Below are positions 24,469 through 33,454 of a stretch of 64,000 nt of DNA, piece after piece; within the stretch, counting starts at the first letter, position 1; each line of letters begins with the position of its first letter. The stretch comes from Marinitoga litoralis (GTDB taxonomy: Bacteria > Thermotogota > Thermotogae > Petrotogales > Petrotogaceae). The translations under genes and the position numbers were made by a program. The stretch covers positions 1 through 64,000 of the forward strand of contig NZ_JAFBDI010000009.1 in assembly GCF_016908145.1 (NCBI RefSeq), read 5' to 3'. A model generated the notes under the pieces. The model was not told where the DNA came from, did not search any database, and saw nothing but the letters and a program-made list of their open reading frames with translations.

Positions 24469-25404
24469 TTAAGCCCCCTTATAAAACATCATTTCTATAG
24501 TAACTCCTTTACCAACTTCAGAAATTATAGTCATTTTATCAGAAAATCTTTTCATGTTAGGCAATCCCATTCCTGCACCAAATCCTTGTGATCGAACATC
24601 TTCAGAAGCAGTAGAGAAACCTTCTTGCATAGCCATTTCAACATTTTCAATTCCTTTTCCATAATCTTTTATTAATAATCTTATACTATCTTCAAAATCC
24701 CAACAGTAAATTTCACCATATGATTCTGAATGTATAACTACATTTGCTTCAGCTTCATAAGTAGCTATTGAGACCTTTCTAATTAGAGAGTCATTTATAT
24801 TTTTGCTTTTCAAGAATGCTTTTAATTTAGTTGCACCTATTCCAATTTTTTGTATATCATAATAATTTATATCAAACTTAAAAGAAACTTTATCATTATC
24901 TAATATTTCACCTGTTAGTTTTGAAGTGAACTCTTGATTTAAAACTTTTTTTCTACGATCATCATGAATATATATAGTTCCTAATTTTTCAAATAACCAA
25001 GATATTACATCATATTTTGTAATAATCCCTACGACTTTATTTTCTTCATTAATTATTGGATATCTTCCATATTTATATTTTTGAGAGTAGTCCATAAATT
25101 TTGAAAGAGTATCATTTTCATTTAAAGAAATAACTTTTTTAGACATCCATTGATATACATTATCATTTAAACTTCCTTTTTCTAAAACATTAATTATGTC
25201 TTCAATACTAATAATTCCAACTAATTTTAATCCTTTTTTTACTACAGGTAATCCTGATATTTTTTTTATTTTCATTATATCTTTTACTTGTTTTATAGAA
25301 ATTTCGGGAGTAACAACAATAGCTGGAGAAGTCATAATTTCTCCTATTTTTGTATTAGAAAAAAAATCTAATAATTTTTCTAATAATTTATTATCACCTT
25401 TCAT
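24469..25404 (-). CDS. CBS-pair protein fused to an anti-sigma-type ATPase
   Basis: This is a 311-residue cytoplasmic protein. Two CBS repeats occupy about residues 15-140 (IGEIMTSPAIVVTPE; GLPVVKKGLKLVGIISIEDI; RYPIINEENKVVGIITKYDV). A RsbW-like GHKL ATPase follows: IATYEAEANVVIHS as N box, IKDYGKGIENVE as G1 and GFGAGMGLPNMKRFSD as G2. CBS pairs bind adenosine nucleotides, so energy state could control the kinase domain; this is inference. It overlaps the upstream DRTGG gene by 11 bases. Confidence 0.85.
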   Translation of the reverse strand: MKGDNKLLEKLLDFFSNTKIGEIMTSPAIVVTPEISIKQVKDIMKIKKISGLPVVKKGLKLVGIISIEDIINVLEKGSLNDNVYQWMSKKVISLNENDTLSKFMDYSQKYKYGRYPIINEENKVVGIITKYDVISWLFEKLGTIYIHDDRRKKVLNQEFTSKLTGEILDNDKVSFKFDINYYDIQKIGIGATKLKAFLKSKNINDSLIRKVSIATYEAEANVVIHSESYGEIYCWDFEDSIRLLIKDYGKGIENVEMAMQEGFSTASEDVRSQGFGAGMGLPNMKRFSDKMTIISEVGKGVTIEMMFYKGA

Positions 25405-25762
25405 TTATATCAGTCTCCATAGCGTCTTTTAAACCAAGATTATATAATTTTGCACATGTATAATACATAGAATATTCAGTTGATAAGATAGGAATTTCAC
25501 AATCATTTATATTTTCTAAAAACTTTTTTGGAATAGTTTTTCCTCTTACAAATACAATAGCTCCTGCTTCAATAACAGAAGCAGTTGTTAATGTTTGGGG
25601 AGTTGTTAAACCAGTAATCAAAAGCATTTTAGGTGTTGAAAAAGCTAAAAAATCACTCATTAAATCAGAAGCTCCAGCGTATTCTATCTCTATATTTTCT
25701 ATATTTTCTGGATTATTAATGATTGTAGCATTTAATTCTTTTATAATTCTAGATAACTTCAT
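25394..25762 (-). CDS. DRTGG-type domain protein (first copy)
   Basis: This is a 122-residue single-domain protein with the features [36 protein letters not shown] and [20 protein letters not shown], matching stand-alone DRTGG domains. It resembles the copy at 24132-24467 in layout but is clearly diverged from it. It starts the five-gene sensory module. It overlaps the 3' end of thyX by 14 bases. No catalytic residues are evident. Confidence 0.75.
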   Translation of the reverse strand: MKLSRIIKELNATIINNPENIENIEIEYAGASDLMSDFLAFSTPKMLLITGLTTPQTLTTASVIEAGAIVFVRGKTIPKKFLENINDCEIPILSTEYSMYYTCAKLYNLGLKDAMETDINER

Positions 25763-26441
25763 TTAATAAATCCCCTTTATATTCAAATTTAATAAATGCT
25801 TCGTAAGTCCAAGGCAATTTTTCTTTAAAGATTTTAGCCAATGAAATAGCGTATTGTTGAATTTCCCATTGTGCGTGTGAATCTGCTCTAAGATTTAAGA
25901 AATTCATTAAAGATCTTGCATTTACTGTCCAATAAAATTGTGTATATTGCCCAACAGGTAATATCATTCTTGCCATTTCTCTTGCTACGCCCATTTCTAA
26001 GAGTTTATTGTATGTTTCAAATAAATAATCGTAGGTATATTTTATAATACCAATAGACTTATTTTCCATATGTTTATCTTCAGTCGGTATAGAACCTTGT
26101 TTGTTTTCTGTATCTTGTACTCTTATATGATCTGGTATATAAAATTCCTCTGCAAATTTAGTTGTATATCTTCTTGAAATTTCGTTATAACTACCAATTC
26201 TATGCCTCATCCATTGACGAGCTATAAATATAGGAGTCTTTATATGAAATGTAAATACCTGATGTTCAAATGGACTATGATGTTTGTGTTCCATTAAGTA
26301 ACTAATAAGTTTTTTATCTCTTTCGTCTGTTGATAATTCTTTTCCATAAGAGACTCTTGCAGCTCTTACAGCAGTTTTATCGTTTCCTAATAAATCAACT
26401 AATCTAATAAATCCTTTATCTAGTATATTAATTTCTATCAT
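25749..26441 (-). CDS. thyX: FAD-dependent thymidylate synthase ThyX
   Basis: This is a 230-residue enzyme that methylates dUMP to dTMP with methylene-THF and FAD/NADPH. The ThyX signature [11 protein letters not shown] (RHRx7S) is at residues 79-89, and [28 protein letters not shown] and [11 protein letters not shown] are also typical. The ATG at 26441 is preferred because AAGG is 8 bases upstream; earlier GTG/ATG codons sit inside the ribosome site. It overlaps the end of the TPR gene by 14 bases. Confidence 0.96.
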   Translation of the reverse strand: MIEINILDKGFIRLVDLLGNDKTAVRAARVSYGKELSTDERDKKLISYLMEHKHHSPFEHQVFTFHIKTPIFIARQWMRHRIGSYNEISRRYTTKFAEEFYIPDHIRVQDTENKQGSIPTEDKHMENKSIGIIKYTYDYLFETYNKLLEMGVAREMARMILPVGQYTQFYWTVNARSLMNFLNLRADSHAQWEIQQYAISLAKIFKEKLPWTYEAFIKFEYKGDLLNEVI

Positions 26442-27618
26442 TTTCATCACCTTCTTTAAACATTAATTCTTTTTCTTTCTGTTTTTTTCTTTTTTCAAAA
26501 TAAATGATTATAAATATTGATATTGCAACAAAAAATAATATAGGTAAAATATAATTGAACATAACATCAATCTTTATTTCATTTCTTAACTTTTTTAAAG
26601 CATTTAAAGCCTCTTCTGATAAATTTGGATCTAAAGTAACAGCTTTGTTTAAAGCTATTCTAGCTAAAGATTTATATTTATTATAATCAACATTTAACAT
26701 AGCTAAAGCCCATTTTGATAATACTCTAGAGTTATCAGAATCATACTCTAAAGCTTTTTTATAGTAATTCATTTTTTGGGTATATGTATCTGAATAATCT
26801 CCCAAAAGTTCATACACTAAAAATAATATTTTATAGTTTTTTGTGTTTGGTAATATTTTTTTATTAACTATATTATATGCAAAATCTTTATCATTTTTTT
26901 CAAAAAAATGTTTAGCAATAAATAATAATATTTTTTCATCACCTTCTGGTTCTTTTATATATGTTTTAGATATTTTTTCAAATATTTCATCATCTTCAAA
27001 ATTCTTTTTTAAAGAGGTAGATATAGTAATATACGTTTCAATTATCTTTTTATTATCAGGAAAATTTAGAACACCTTCTTTTATTATCATATATGCATCA
27101 TTTTTATTACCATATAAATTAGAATTAAACATAAAATTTGATTTATAATATATTAAAAAAGGAGATTTTAATAATACCCTTTCTAGTTTGTTTATATTAT
27201 TTATAACCTTTGCTCCTAAATTAGGATCACCTGTAATTTTCCATTGATTGTATTCGAATTCTATTAAAAGTAGATCAGTTATTAATAAATCAGGATATGT
27301 ATTTTTAAATTCATTTAATCTATTAATTGGTGAAAGAGTTGTTTGCGGATTAATTGAAGATAAAATATCAAATAATTTTTTTTCTTTAAATGTTAAATTA
27401 TTATCATATTCTACCCTTAATTCATTAGCAGCTTTTAAATAACTACTATAACCACTTTCTAAATATTTTTTAAAGTATCCAAAAATCTTAATATTTATAT
27501 CATTTGAATTAATCATTTTATCAACATCAAAGTAAGTAGCATAAAATTCCCCAATATCGACTGAAAAAATTTGTAAAAAAACAAATATTAAATATATTAA
27601 TATAAGTATTCTTTTCAT
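26428..27618 (-). CDS. TPR-like membrane-anchored envelope protein
   Basis: This is a 396-residue protein with a signal peptide ([19 protein letters not shown]) and a C-terminal membrane helix ([19 protein letters not shown], about 350-370) followed by a basic cytoplasmic tail. The large middle part is alpha-helical. TPR-like helices are clearest at about residues 265-345: [23 protein letters not shown] and [20 protein letters not shown] are seen in shortened form as [10 protein letters not shown] and [10 protein letters not shown]. It would sit outside the inner membrane and act as a scaffold. The function is unknown. Confidence 0.75.
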   Translation of the reverse strand: MKRILILIYLIFVFLQIFSVDIGEFYATYFDVDKMINSNDINIKIFGYFKKYLESGYSSYLKAANELRVEYDNNLTFKEKKLFDILSSINPQTTLSPINRLNEFKNTYPDLLITDLLLIEFEYNQWKITGDPNLGAKVINNINKLERVLLKSPFLIYYKSNFMFNSNLYGNKNDAYMIIKEGVLNFPDNKKIIETYITISTSLKKNFEDDEIFEKISKTYIKEPEGDEKILLFIAKHFFEKNDKDFAYNIVNKKILPNTKNYKILFLVYELLGDYSDTYTQKMNYYKKALEYDSDNSRVLSKWALAMLNVDYNKYKSLARIALNKAVTLDPNLSEEALNALKKLRNEIKIDVMFNYILPILFFVAISIFIIIYFEKRKKQKEKELMFKEGDENDRN

Positions 27619-27626
27619 AATGCCTC

Positions 27627-29012
27627 CTATTTGCTAGTTGTATATGCATATAATTTTATTTTATCTTCAACGTTCATTATTTGAACACTACTAATAGGTT
27701 TATCAGATGTAAATGTTTTATTTTGTAAATTAATCTGCACACCAGGGTATAACATTTTCCTAGCAATAATTATCCCCTCTTTTTTTGATTCATTTATTAA
27801 TTTTTTTAACTTAATCAATTTATTTTTAGAATTTTCAATTTCATTTTTAAGAATTTTTGCTCTATTTAGAATTTTCTTTAAATAAGTAATTTTATCGTTT
27901 TTTAAATTATTTTGTTTTAATTTATCTGTTAATGTTTTTATTTGAGGTGAAATTACCTTTAATTCTTCTGTGTATTTCTTTGTTAATTCCAATAGATTCG
28001 TATAATCATTATATAAATTTGGATCTATACCTACATCAATTTCGGTTAAGACGCCTAAAGGACTACCTATATAATATGATTCAACCTTTTTTAAAACATG
28101 AATTTTCCCTCCAACTATTTTACTGTTATATCCATCTAAGATCAATTCTTCAGCATAAATTATATTACAATTAATTAAGGATTTATCAATTAATATTTTT
28201 TCTTTAGCTTCTAAAGTTGCATTTTCAGCAAATTTTGCAATTATATTACGAGCTTTAATACTGCCTTTATTACTGCCTTTTATGCCATTTACTTTTAGAT
28301 CTTTTTTTGATATAACTGTAGCAGCTTCTATTTCTCCATAAATTTCAATATCATCATCAGCTTCTACAGTAAATCCTGGTTTAACAGAACCTCTAACAAT
28401 TACTTTACCAGGGAATTTAATATTTCCAGTGTTAAAATCCACATCACCATTTATTTCATATATAGGTTCTATTGAAATATATAATGTTCCGTCTATATCT
28501 TTTCTTATTATTAATTCTCCTGAAGAAGTAGCAATTATATAACCTTCTTCATTCTTTTCGACATTTTTTTCTAAAACAACTTTTGCAGGATTACCTAATA
28601 ATCCAGGTATTTGCCTTCCTAAAACGTCTTTACCTGGATCACCAGGTTTAGGTGGGTGTATAAATCCAATTGTTTCATTTAATTCAACAGTAATAATATT
28701 TTTAGCAAACTCTCTAAAATCAATTTTTTCCATGTTATCAATATCTTTTTTTTCAATATCTAAGTTTTTATATATTTCAACAAAACCAGGTTCCCCTTTC
28801 GAAGGAGGTATAGCTTCAGCAATTAATATTGACTCATTATATATAGGATTTAAAGATAGGGATTTTAAAACTTCATATTTAATACCAGTATTTACGCCTG
28901 CAGAATGCAAAGCTTTATACATTTCATTTTCTGTTGGAATTCTTCCATCATATAATAAAGTTATATAAGCTTTCATGAAATCTTCTGAAGTTTTAACCTT
29001 TATTATAGACAT
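27627..29012 (-). CDS. FapA-type polymer-forming (DUF342) protein
   Basis: This is a 461-residue protein. The N-terminal part has GFVEIYKNLDIEKKD and IGFIHPPKPGDPGKDVLG, the usual FapA segment. A right-handed parallel beta-helix follows (about 180-310: GDVDFNTGNIKFPGKVIVRG, DDIEIYGEIEAATVISKKDL seen as short repeats). A coiled coil spans about 325-420, with a last small beta domain. FapA (flagellar assembly protein A) relatives are linked to polymer assembly and to flagellar or regulatory functions; the exact role here is open. Ribosome site GGGGGAC. It follows an RsbW-like kinase gene by 2 bases. Confidence 0.82.
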   Translation of the reverse strand: MSIIKVKTSEDFMKAYITLLYDGRIPTENEMYKALHSAGVNTGIKYEVLKSLSLNPIYNESILIAEAIPPSKGEPGFVEIYKNLDIEKKDIDNMEKIDFREFAKNIITVELNETIGFIHPPKPGDPGKDVLGRQIPGLLGNPAKVVLEKNVEKNEEGYIIATSSGELIIRKDIDGTLYISIEPIYEINGDVDFNTGNIKFPGKVIVRGSVKPGFTVEADDDIEIYGEIEAATVISKKDLKVNGIKGSNKGSIKARNIIAKFAENATLEAKEKILIDKSLINCNIIYAEELILDGYNSKIVGGKIHVLKKVESYYIGSPLGVLTEIDVGIDPNLYNDYTNLLELTKKYTEELKVISPQIKTLTDKLKQNNLKNDKITYLKKILNRAKILKNEIENSKNKLIKLKKLINESKKEGIIIARKMLYPGVQINLQNKTFTSDKPISSVQIMNVEDKIKLYAYTTSK

Positions 29013-29014
29013 TA

Positions 29015-29425
29015 TTAGTCCCCCAATTTCTTTGTTAATATTAGCAAATTCCCATCCTCATTTATATCTTTCCACATAATATTATCAAAAACCTGCGAAA
29101 TAATGTGCACACCTAAACCATGATCTTTTATATCCTCTAAATCTCTAGATTTTACTTTTGAAATATCAATTTTTTCTCCAAAATCTCTAATGTATATATT
29201 AAAATCTGAATTTATTAATTCAAATTTAATTATTATACTTTTTAATTCATCGAATTTATATGTATGTTCAATTACGTTAGCAACTGCTTCATTTAAGGCT
29301 AGCTCCATAAAAAATATTTGTTCATCATTATTATAATCATTTAATTTAAGAAAATATTTCATAGTCTCACGCAAAATTTTTATATATTTTGTCTTACTTA
29401 ATATTTCTAATTCAATATAGTCCAT
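29015..29425 (-). CDS. RsbW/SpoIIAB-like anti-sigma factor kinase
   Basis: This is a 136-residue stand-alone GHKL ATPase: N box MELALNEAVANVIEHTY (about 40-56), G1 IRDFGEKID, then the D-H-G-L-G-V-H G2 box. This matches the RsbW family, which binds and inhibits a sigma factor or phosphorylates an anti-anti-sigma factor. No STAS-domain partner or alternative sigma factor is visible in the window. It starts a tight pair with the FapA-like gene. Confidence 0.85.
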   Translation of the reverse strand: MDYIELEILSKTKYIKILRETMKYFLKLNDYNNDEQIFFMELALNEAVANVIEHTYKFDELKSIIIKFELINSDFNIYIRDFGEKIDISKVKSRDLEDIKDHGLGVHIISQVFDNIMWKDINEDGNLLILTKKLGD

Positions 29426-29434
29426 AATATCCCC

Positions 29435-30232
29435 CTAAACAATAATAATTTTAGCTTTCCAATTTCCAATTTTATTTCTTCCATTTTTTATATTAAAGTC
29501 TTTAGCAATATCTTTTCTAATTAAAATAATTTTAGGTTTTAAGTCTTTTAGAATGTCAATACCGTATTTATATAAATATTTTGGATATAAATCTTCAGGA
29601 ATTCTTAATAAATCTTTATTTAATAGATGTTCGAAATTGAAGTTTAATTTTTCAAATAATCTTTTTTTTCTTTTTTCAAAAGATTTGATTCTTAGATCTT
29701 CAGCTTCTTTTAAGGAAAATTCACATCCGCAATATACTTGCCTATATATATTATGAGCTTTTCCAAACTTTGCTCCTTCTGAAATAGCATTATTAGATCT
29801 AAAATTTTCATAATAAAATTTTACACCGTATTCATTACTTAATTCATCTGCTATTTTTTTTATATCATCATGACTTTTTCTTGGACTAGATAATAATGTT
29901 GTTGAAAAGTGAGTATAACCCAATTCTTTAGCTTTAATTACAGCCTTTTTCATTCTAAAATACATACATGCATAACATCTTTTTTTCAAATCTTTTATAT
30001 CATTATTTCTAATATTCTCTAAGAAATCATTATGATTATACTCCGTTTTAATTTCTTCAAAATTCCACATATCTTTTAGTTTCAAAAATGCATCATACCT
30101 TTTTGGGTATTCATCTAAGGGAAAAATGTTTGGATTATAGAAAAAAGCGGTGTATTCAATATTTTTTTCTCTTAATTTATTATGAGCTAAAATTAAGTCA
30201 GGAGCACAACAAACATGTAAAAAAATTTTCAA
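29435..30232 (-). CDS. queH: Epoxyqueuosine reductase QueH
   Basis: This is a 265-residue enzyme for the last step of queuosine synthesis, reducing epoxyqueuosine in tRNA. The DUF208 signature is complete: FLHVCCAPD at the N-terminus, RCYACMYFRMKKA near residue 83, the TTLLSSPRKSHD loop and the VYCGCEFSL Cys pair near residue 170. These Cys residues hold a [4Fe-4S] cluster and a second metal. A TTG start overlaps the preceding stop by 4 bases (TTGA), with AAAGGAG upstream. Confidence 0.93.
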   Translation of the reverse strand: MKIFLHVCCAPDLILAHNKLREKNIEYTAFFYNPNIFPLDEYPKRYDAFLKLKDMWNFEEIKTEYNHNDFLENIRNNDIKDLKKRCYACMYFRMKKAVIKAKELGYTHFSTTLLSSPRKSHDDIKKIADELSNEYGVKFYYENFRSNNAISEGAKFGKAHNIYRQVYCGCEFSLKEAEDLRIKSFEKRKKRLFEKLNFNFEHLLNKDLLRIPEDLYPKYLYKYGIDILKDLKPKIILIRKDIAKDFNIKNGRNKIGNWKAKIIIV

Positions 30233-30729
30233 AACTCTACAACTCCTTTTATTTGATTAATCTGATAATTAGTTAAAATGTTTTTAAGATCATCCAGACT
30301 ATTAATATTTTTAATATTTCTATAATTTATAATTTTTTGAGCAGTTTTTTCACCTATACTAGGTAATTTTATTAATTCTTCAAAACTAGCATTGTTTATG
30401 TTTATTTTTTTATTTTCTTTAATAATATAAACAGTTTCTGATATATAAAAGTAGGATTTAATTTTTTCAAAAGTTTTTTCACCAATACCTGAAACTTTTT
30501 TTAAGTCTTCAACGGAAGAAAATCCATAAGTGTCATAATATTCTTTAATTTTTTCTGCTTTTTTGTACCCAATACCTGGAATTTTTAATAATTCATCTAA
30601 TGTAAAATTTGATAAGTCAATCTTTTTATACACATCACTTTCAACCTCTGGTTGAGAATTAGAGAAAATATAAAAATTTAGGGAAAACACTAATATTATA
30701 ATAAATATAAATATTATTTTATTCTTCAT
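30229..30729 (-). CDS. ComEA-like helix-hairpin-helix protein
   Basis: This is a 166-residue protein with one N-terminal membrane/signal segment (KIIFIFIIILVFSLNFYIF) and two (HhH)2-type domains: FTLDELLKIPGIGYKKAEKI and VSGIGEKTFEKI in the first, INNASFEELIKLPSIGEKTA in the second. ComEA proteins bind DNA outside the inner membrane during natural transformation. The second HhH block and absence of a ComEC neighbour leave the role open. The ATG at 30729 is used, 10 bases inside the end of the SPOR-like gene. Confidence 0.82.
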   Translation of the reverse strand: MKNKIIFIFIIILVFSLNFYIFSNSQPEVESDVYKKIDLSNFTLDELLKIPGIGYKKAEKIKEYYDTYGFSSVEDLKKVSGIGEKTFEKIKSYFYISETVYIIKENKKININNASFEELIKLPSIGEKTAQKIINYRNIKNINSLDDLKNILTNYQINQIKGVVEF

Positions 30730-31471
30730 GATTACCAATTAAATTAAAGCTTTTTAAAAATCTATCTTTCACACTTAATCCGGTAAGTTGTAAAATATTA
30801 TCTTCATCTATAGCATTTTCCATATATGTTTTTGCATCATTTATATTTGTAAATAATCCAGAACATATAGCAAAATAATTTTTTCCACTATTTTGGAATC
30901 TCCCGTTATATACAAAAACAGGTATTCCCGCGTTTCTTAGTGTAAGTGTAGTAAAAAAAGCATCTTCTTCTGTTAGATATAATCGTAACTGTACAGTGTA
31001 AACTTTTTGTGTATCAAAATTTAAATTTTCAGAATAAAAGGTGTATAAATCTGTCGAAATAGGAGTTAAAAAATAATTTATATTATTTTCTATAGAGTTA
31101 ACGCTATTAAAAAAAGCATCATTTTTATTTAATACAGTTAATCCGCCTAAATCATTGTTTTTAAAACTACTTTTGGCGTTTTTAATTAAGTAATATATAT
31201 CAACATTCTTTTTTTCAATAATACCTTTTGGTTTAATATTAAGAAATTTATTTATTTCTTCTATATTTAGTTCAATTTTTTTATCGTCTAAATTATTAGA
31301 ATAATTATTATCTATATAATTTGTTTTTAACTCGTTTATTTTTATTTCTAGATTTCTAATCTTATACTTTAAATATAACGTATAGGAGGTTAGTAAAGCT
31401 AAAATCATAGGAACAATAATTAAAAATATAGTAATAAATATTAATCCCCAATCTTTTCTTTTTCTTATCAC
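30719..31471 (-). CDS. Membrane-anchored SPOR-like domain protein
   Basis: This is a 250-residue protein: one membrane helix (about 8-32), a short coiled coil (about 33-50), a linker, and a C-terminal domain KVYTVQLRLYLTEEDAFFTT ... LRNAGIPVFVYN ... YFAICSGLFTNINDAKTYME. The pattern matches the SPOR fold, which binds denuded peptidoglycan at division sites. The assignment rests on pattern only. A GTG start with AGAGGTGG upstream overlaps the previous stop by 4 bases. It is followed by the ComEA-like gene. Confidence 0.7.
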   Translation of the reverse strand: MIRKRKDWGLIFITIFLIIVPMILALLTSYTLYLKYKIRNLEIKINELKTNYIDNNYSNNLDDKKIELNIEEINKFLNIKPKGIIEKKNVDIYYLIKNAKSSFKNNDLGGLTVLNKNDAFFNSVNSIENNINYFLTPISTDLYTFYSENLNFDTQKVYTVQLRLYLTEEDAFFTTLTLRNAGIPVFVYNGRFQNSGKNYFAICSGLFTNINDAKTYMENAIDEDNILQLTGLSVKDRFLKSFNLIGNHEE

Positions 31472-32454
31472 AAAAATCCACCTCTAAAGTAATCTTTAAC
31501 TTCTTTAATAACAGCTAATAATTCATCTTTAGGTATTTTATATTTAATTAATTTTCCCGATGAAGTATATAATATAATATCTTTATCTTTAGAATCTAAT
31601 TCAATACCTTCTATTAATTTATATGAAATATCGAAATTATACGTAATTTCTTTTTCTATTTTTTCGAATAATTCAAAACTTAAAAAACCGTAGTACCACG
31701 AAATATACAATTCTATCAAGAAACTAATTCCAAAAACATTTAAATAATTTTTATTAAACCCAGATTTTTTATTATAAAATAATGTAATAATTGATTCACC
31801 AGGAAAAACAGAACTTTCATTTTTCAAATAATAAATCCACTGCTTGATTGAATAATACAAATAATCTTCTAAGTCTAATGTTGTAAAATTAAATTTTGAA
31901 TAATTTAATGACAATTCAGCAATTTTCGAATTCATAATCTTTCCTAATATATAAGGGATAATAAACATGTTCTTAAAACTTGTTTTTGGAATTGATTCAA
32001 ATAATATTGTATCAACAAATATATTTTTCGGATAACCTTTAATCATTAATAAGTCTTTTTTCCAATTGAAGTTTAAAAAATATTTACCCTTTAAAGGTAA
32101 CATAACAGCAGAATTTAAGTTTGATGGAAAAAAAGAATAATCATTAATATTTATATTTTCTAAAGTATATCCTAGTAACTCTAAGGTACTATATCCACCA
32201 AATACTAATGCTGAATTTACATTATTTTCTGATAATCTAATTAGTAAATTCAAATACTTATCCAAATTTTTAAGATTTTCATTGCCTATTACAGATATTG
32301 CATTTGTTAAATTCAGCTCATTAATAATCTTTATTTTTTTGTCATATATAATGTAATTATTATATCTTTTATTATTTATATGTTTATTGTAATAATTATT
32401 ACCAATAGTAATTTCAACATTATATCCATTTGATTCAAATAAAATGTTTTTCAA
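31468..32454 (-). CDS. 3-dehydroquinate synthase (AroB)-fold protein lacking catalytic residues
   Basis: This is a 328-residue protein. The order of motifs follows AroB: SALVFGGYSTLELLGYT where AroB has GGGVVGDLAGF, FFPSNLNSAVMLPLKGKYFLN where AroB has [20 protein letters not shown] (shown in parts: PSNLNSAV, KGKYFLN), PKNIFVDTILFESIP like P-V-D-L-TLP, then IPYILGKI where AroB has AEVIKYGI, and YLNVFGISFLIELY where AroB has LNLGHTFGHAIE. The NAD loop, the metal Glu and both metal His are changed, so activity is unlikely. A TTG start at 32454 is favoured (AGAGGTG plus 6 bases). It lies 29 bases after the HDAC-like gene. Confidence 0.6.
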   Translation of the reverse strand: MKNILFESNGYNVEITIGNNYYNKHINNKRYNNYIIYDKKIKIINELNLTNAISVIGNENLKNLDKYLNLLIRLSENNVNSALVFGGYSTLELLGYTLENININDYSFFPSNLNSAVMLPLKGKYFLNFNWKKDLLMIKGYPKNIFVDTILFESIPKTSFKNMFIIPYILGKIMNSKIAELSLNYSKFNFTTLDLEDYLYYSIKQWIYYLKNESSVFPGESIITLFYNKKSGFNKNYLNVFGISFLIELYISWYYGFLSFELFEKIEKEITYNFDISYKLIEGIELDSKDKDIILYTSSGKLIKYKIPKDELLAVIKEVKDYFRGGFL

Positions 32455-32483
32455 AAAATCCACCTCTAAAAAATATCAAAGTT

Positions 32484-33452
32484 CTAAATTAATAATCCAT
32501 CAAATAATTTACTAATGACAGATTCTGTAACATGAGATGAAAATCCGCCTTCTTGTATAAATAATTTAGGAATATTTAGATAAGAAAGCATTCCTCCCAT
32601 TTCTTTATAATCTTCATTTTTTAAATTAAATGTGGTAGTTGTATCTTTTTCATGTGTATTTGATCCAAAAGGAATAATTAAGAAATCTGGGTCAAAATCT
32701 TCTATTTCTAATAATGCTTTTTCTAAAACTCTTAAATAAGTTCTTCCATTAATATTGTCTTTTAAAGGGAAATTTATATTATATCCTCTTCCTTCATTTT
32801 CCCCAATTTCCCATTCATATCCAGATATAAAAGGATAATGTTCAGAAGGATTACCATGAATACTTATAGTCAATACAGTGTTATCTTCATAGAATATTTC
32901 TTGAGTACCATTTCCTGCATAAAAATCCAAATCAAGTATTGCAATATAAATATCTCCATTTTTTTGTAAATATCGAGTAGCTAAAGCTGCATTATTAAAG
33001 TATGAACCTCCTCCACAGGAAGAAATTCCAGCATGATGACCTAAAGGTCTTGAACAAGAATATACCAATTCTTCTCCTTCTAATAATAAAGAAGCACCTG
33101 TTAATGCACATTTTGCGCTTATCCATGCCATTTCAAAAGTGTTTTTATTAATAGGAGTTTTCGCGTCTATCGCCATGTCATGACCAAATACGTTAGGGAA
33201 ATATTCTTGATTATCGTCTAAATAATATTGCTTCTCCTTTAGCCAATTTACATAATCTAAAGAATGAACAAAATACAAGTATGACCTGGGAAAATCTTTT
33301 GATCCAACGATAACATCCCCATATTTTAACTGCATAATTTCTTTAATGACTTCAATTCTGCCAGGTTTGTCCTTGTTTTCAATTAAATCAAATCCATCAA
33401 ATTCATGTTTTGGTGAATAAAAAACATGTCTAGGATCATAAATAAGTTTCAT
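32484..33452 (-). CDS. HDAC/acetylpolyamine-amidohydrolase-fold protein with altered zinc site
   Basis: This is a 322-residue protein, clearly of the arginase/deacetylase superfamily and closest in pattern to acetylpolyamine amidohydrolases. The His pair in RPLGHHAG (139-140), the FNNAA loop and LDFYAGNGTQEIFY (175-188) are recognisable. However, the zinc His of D-x-H-H-G is Tyr178, the second zinc Asp (G-x-D-T/A) is Asn265, and the catalytic Tyr of E-G-G-Y is Phe304. Only Asp176 of the zinc ligands remains. It may be a non-hydrolytic binding protein. Good ribosome site GGAGG. It follows rpiB by 2 bases. Confidence 0.87.
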   Translation of the reverse strand: MKLIYDPRHVFYSPKHEFDGFDLIENKDKPGRIEVIKEIMQLKYGDVIVGSKDFPRSYLYFVHSLDYVNWLKEKQYYLDDNQEYFPNVFGHDMAIDAKTPINKNTFEMAWISAKCALTGASLLLEGEELVYSCSRPLGHHAGISSCGGGSYFNNAALATRYLQKNGDIYIAILDLDFYAGNGTQEIFYEDNTVLTISIHGNPSEHYPFISGYEWEIGENEGRGYNINFPLKDNINGRTYLRVLEKALLEIEDFDPDFLIIPFGSNTHEKDTTTTFNLKNEDYKEMGGMLSYLNIPKLFIQEGGFSSHVTESVISKLFDGLLI

Positions 33453-33454
33453 AA

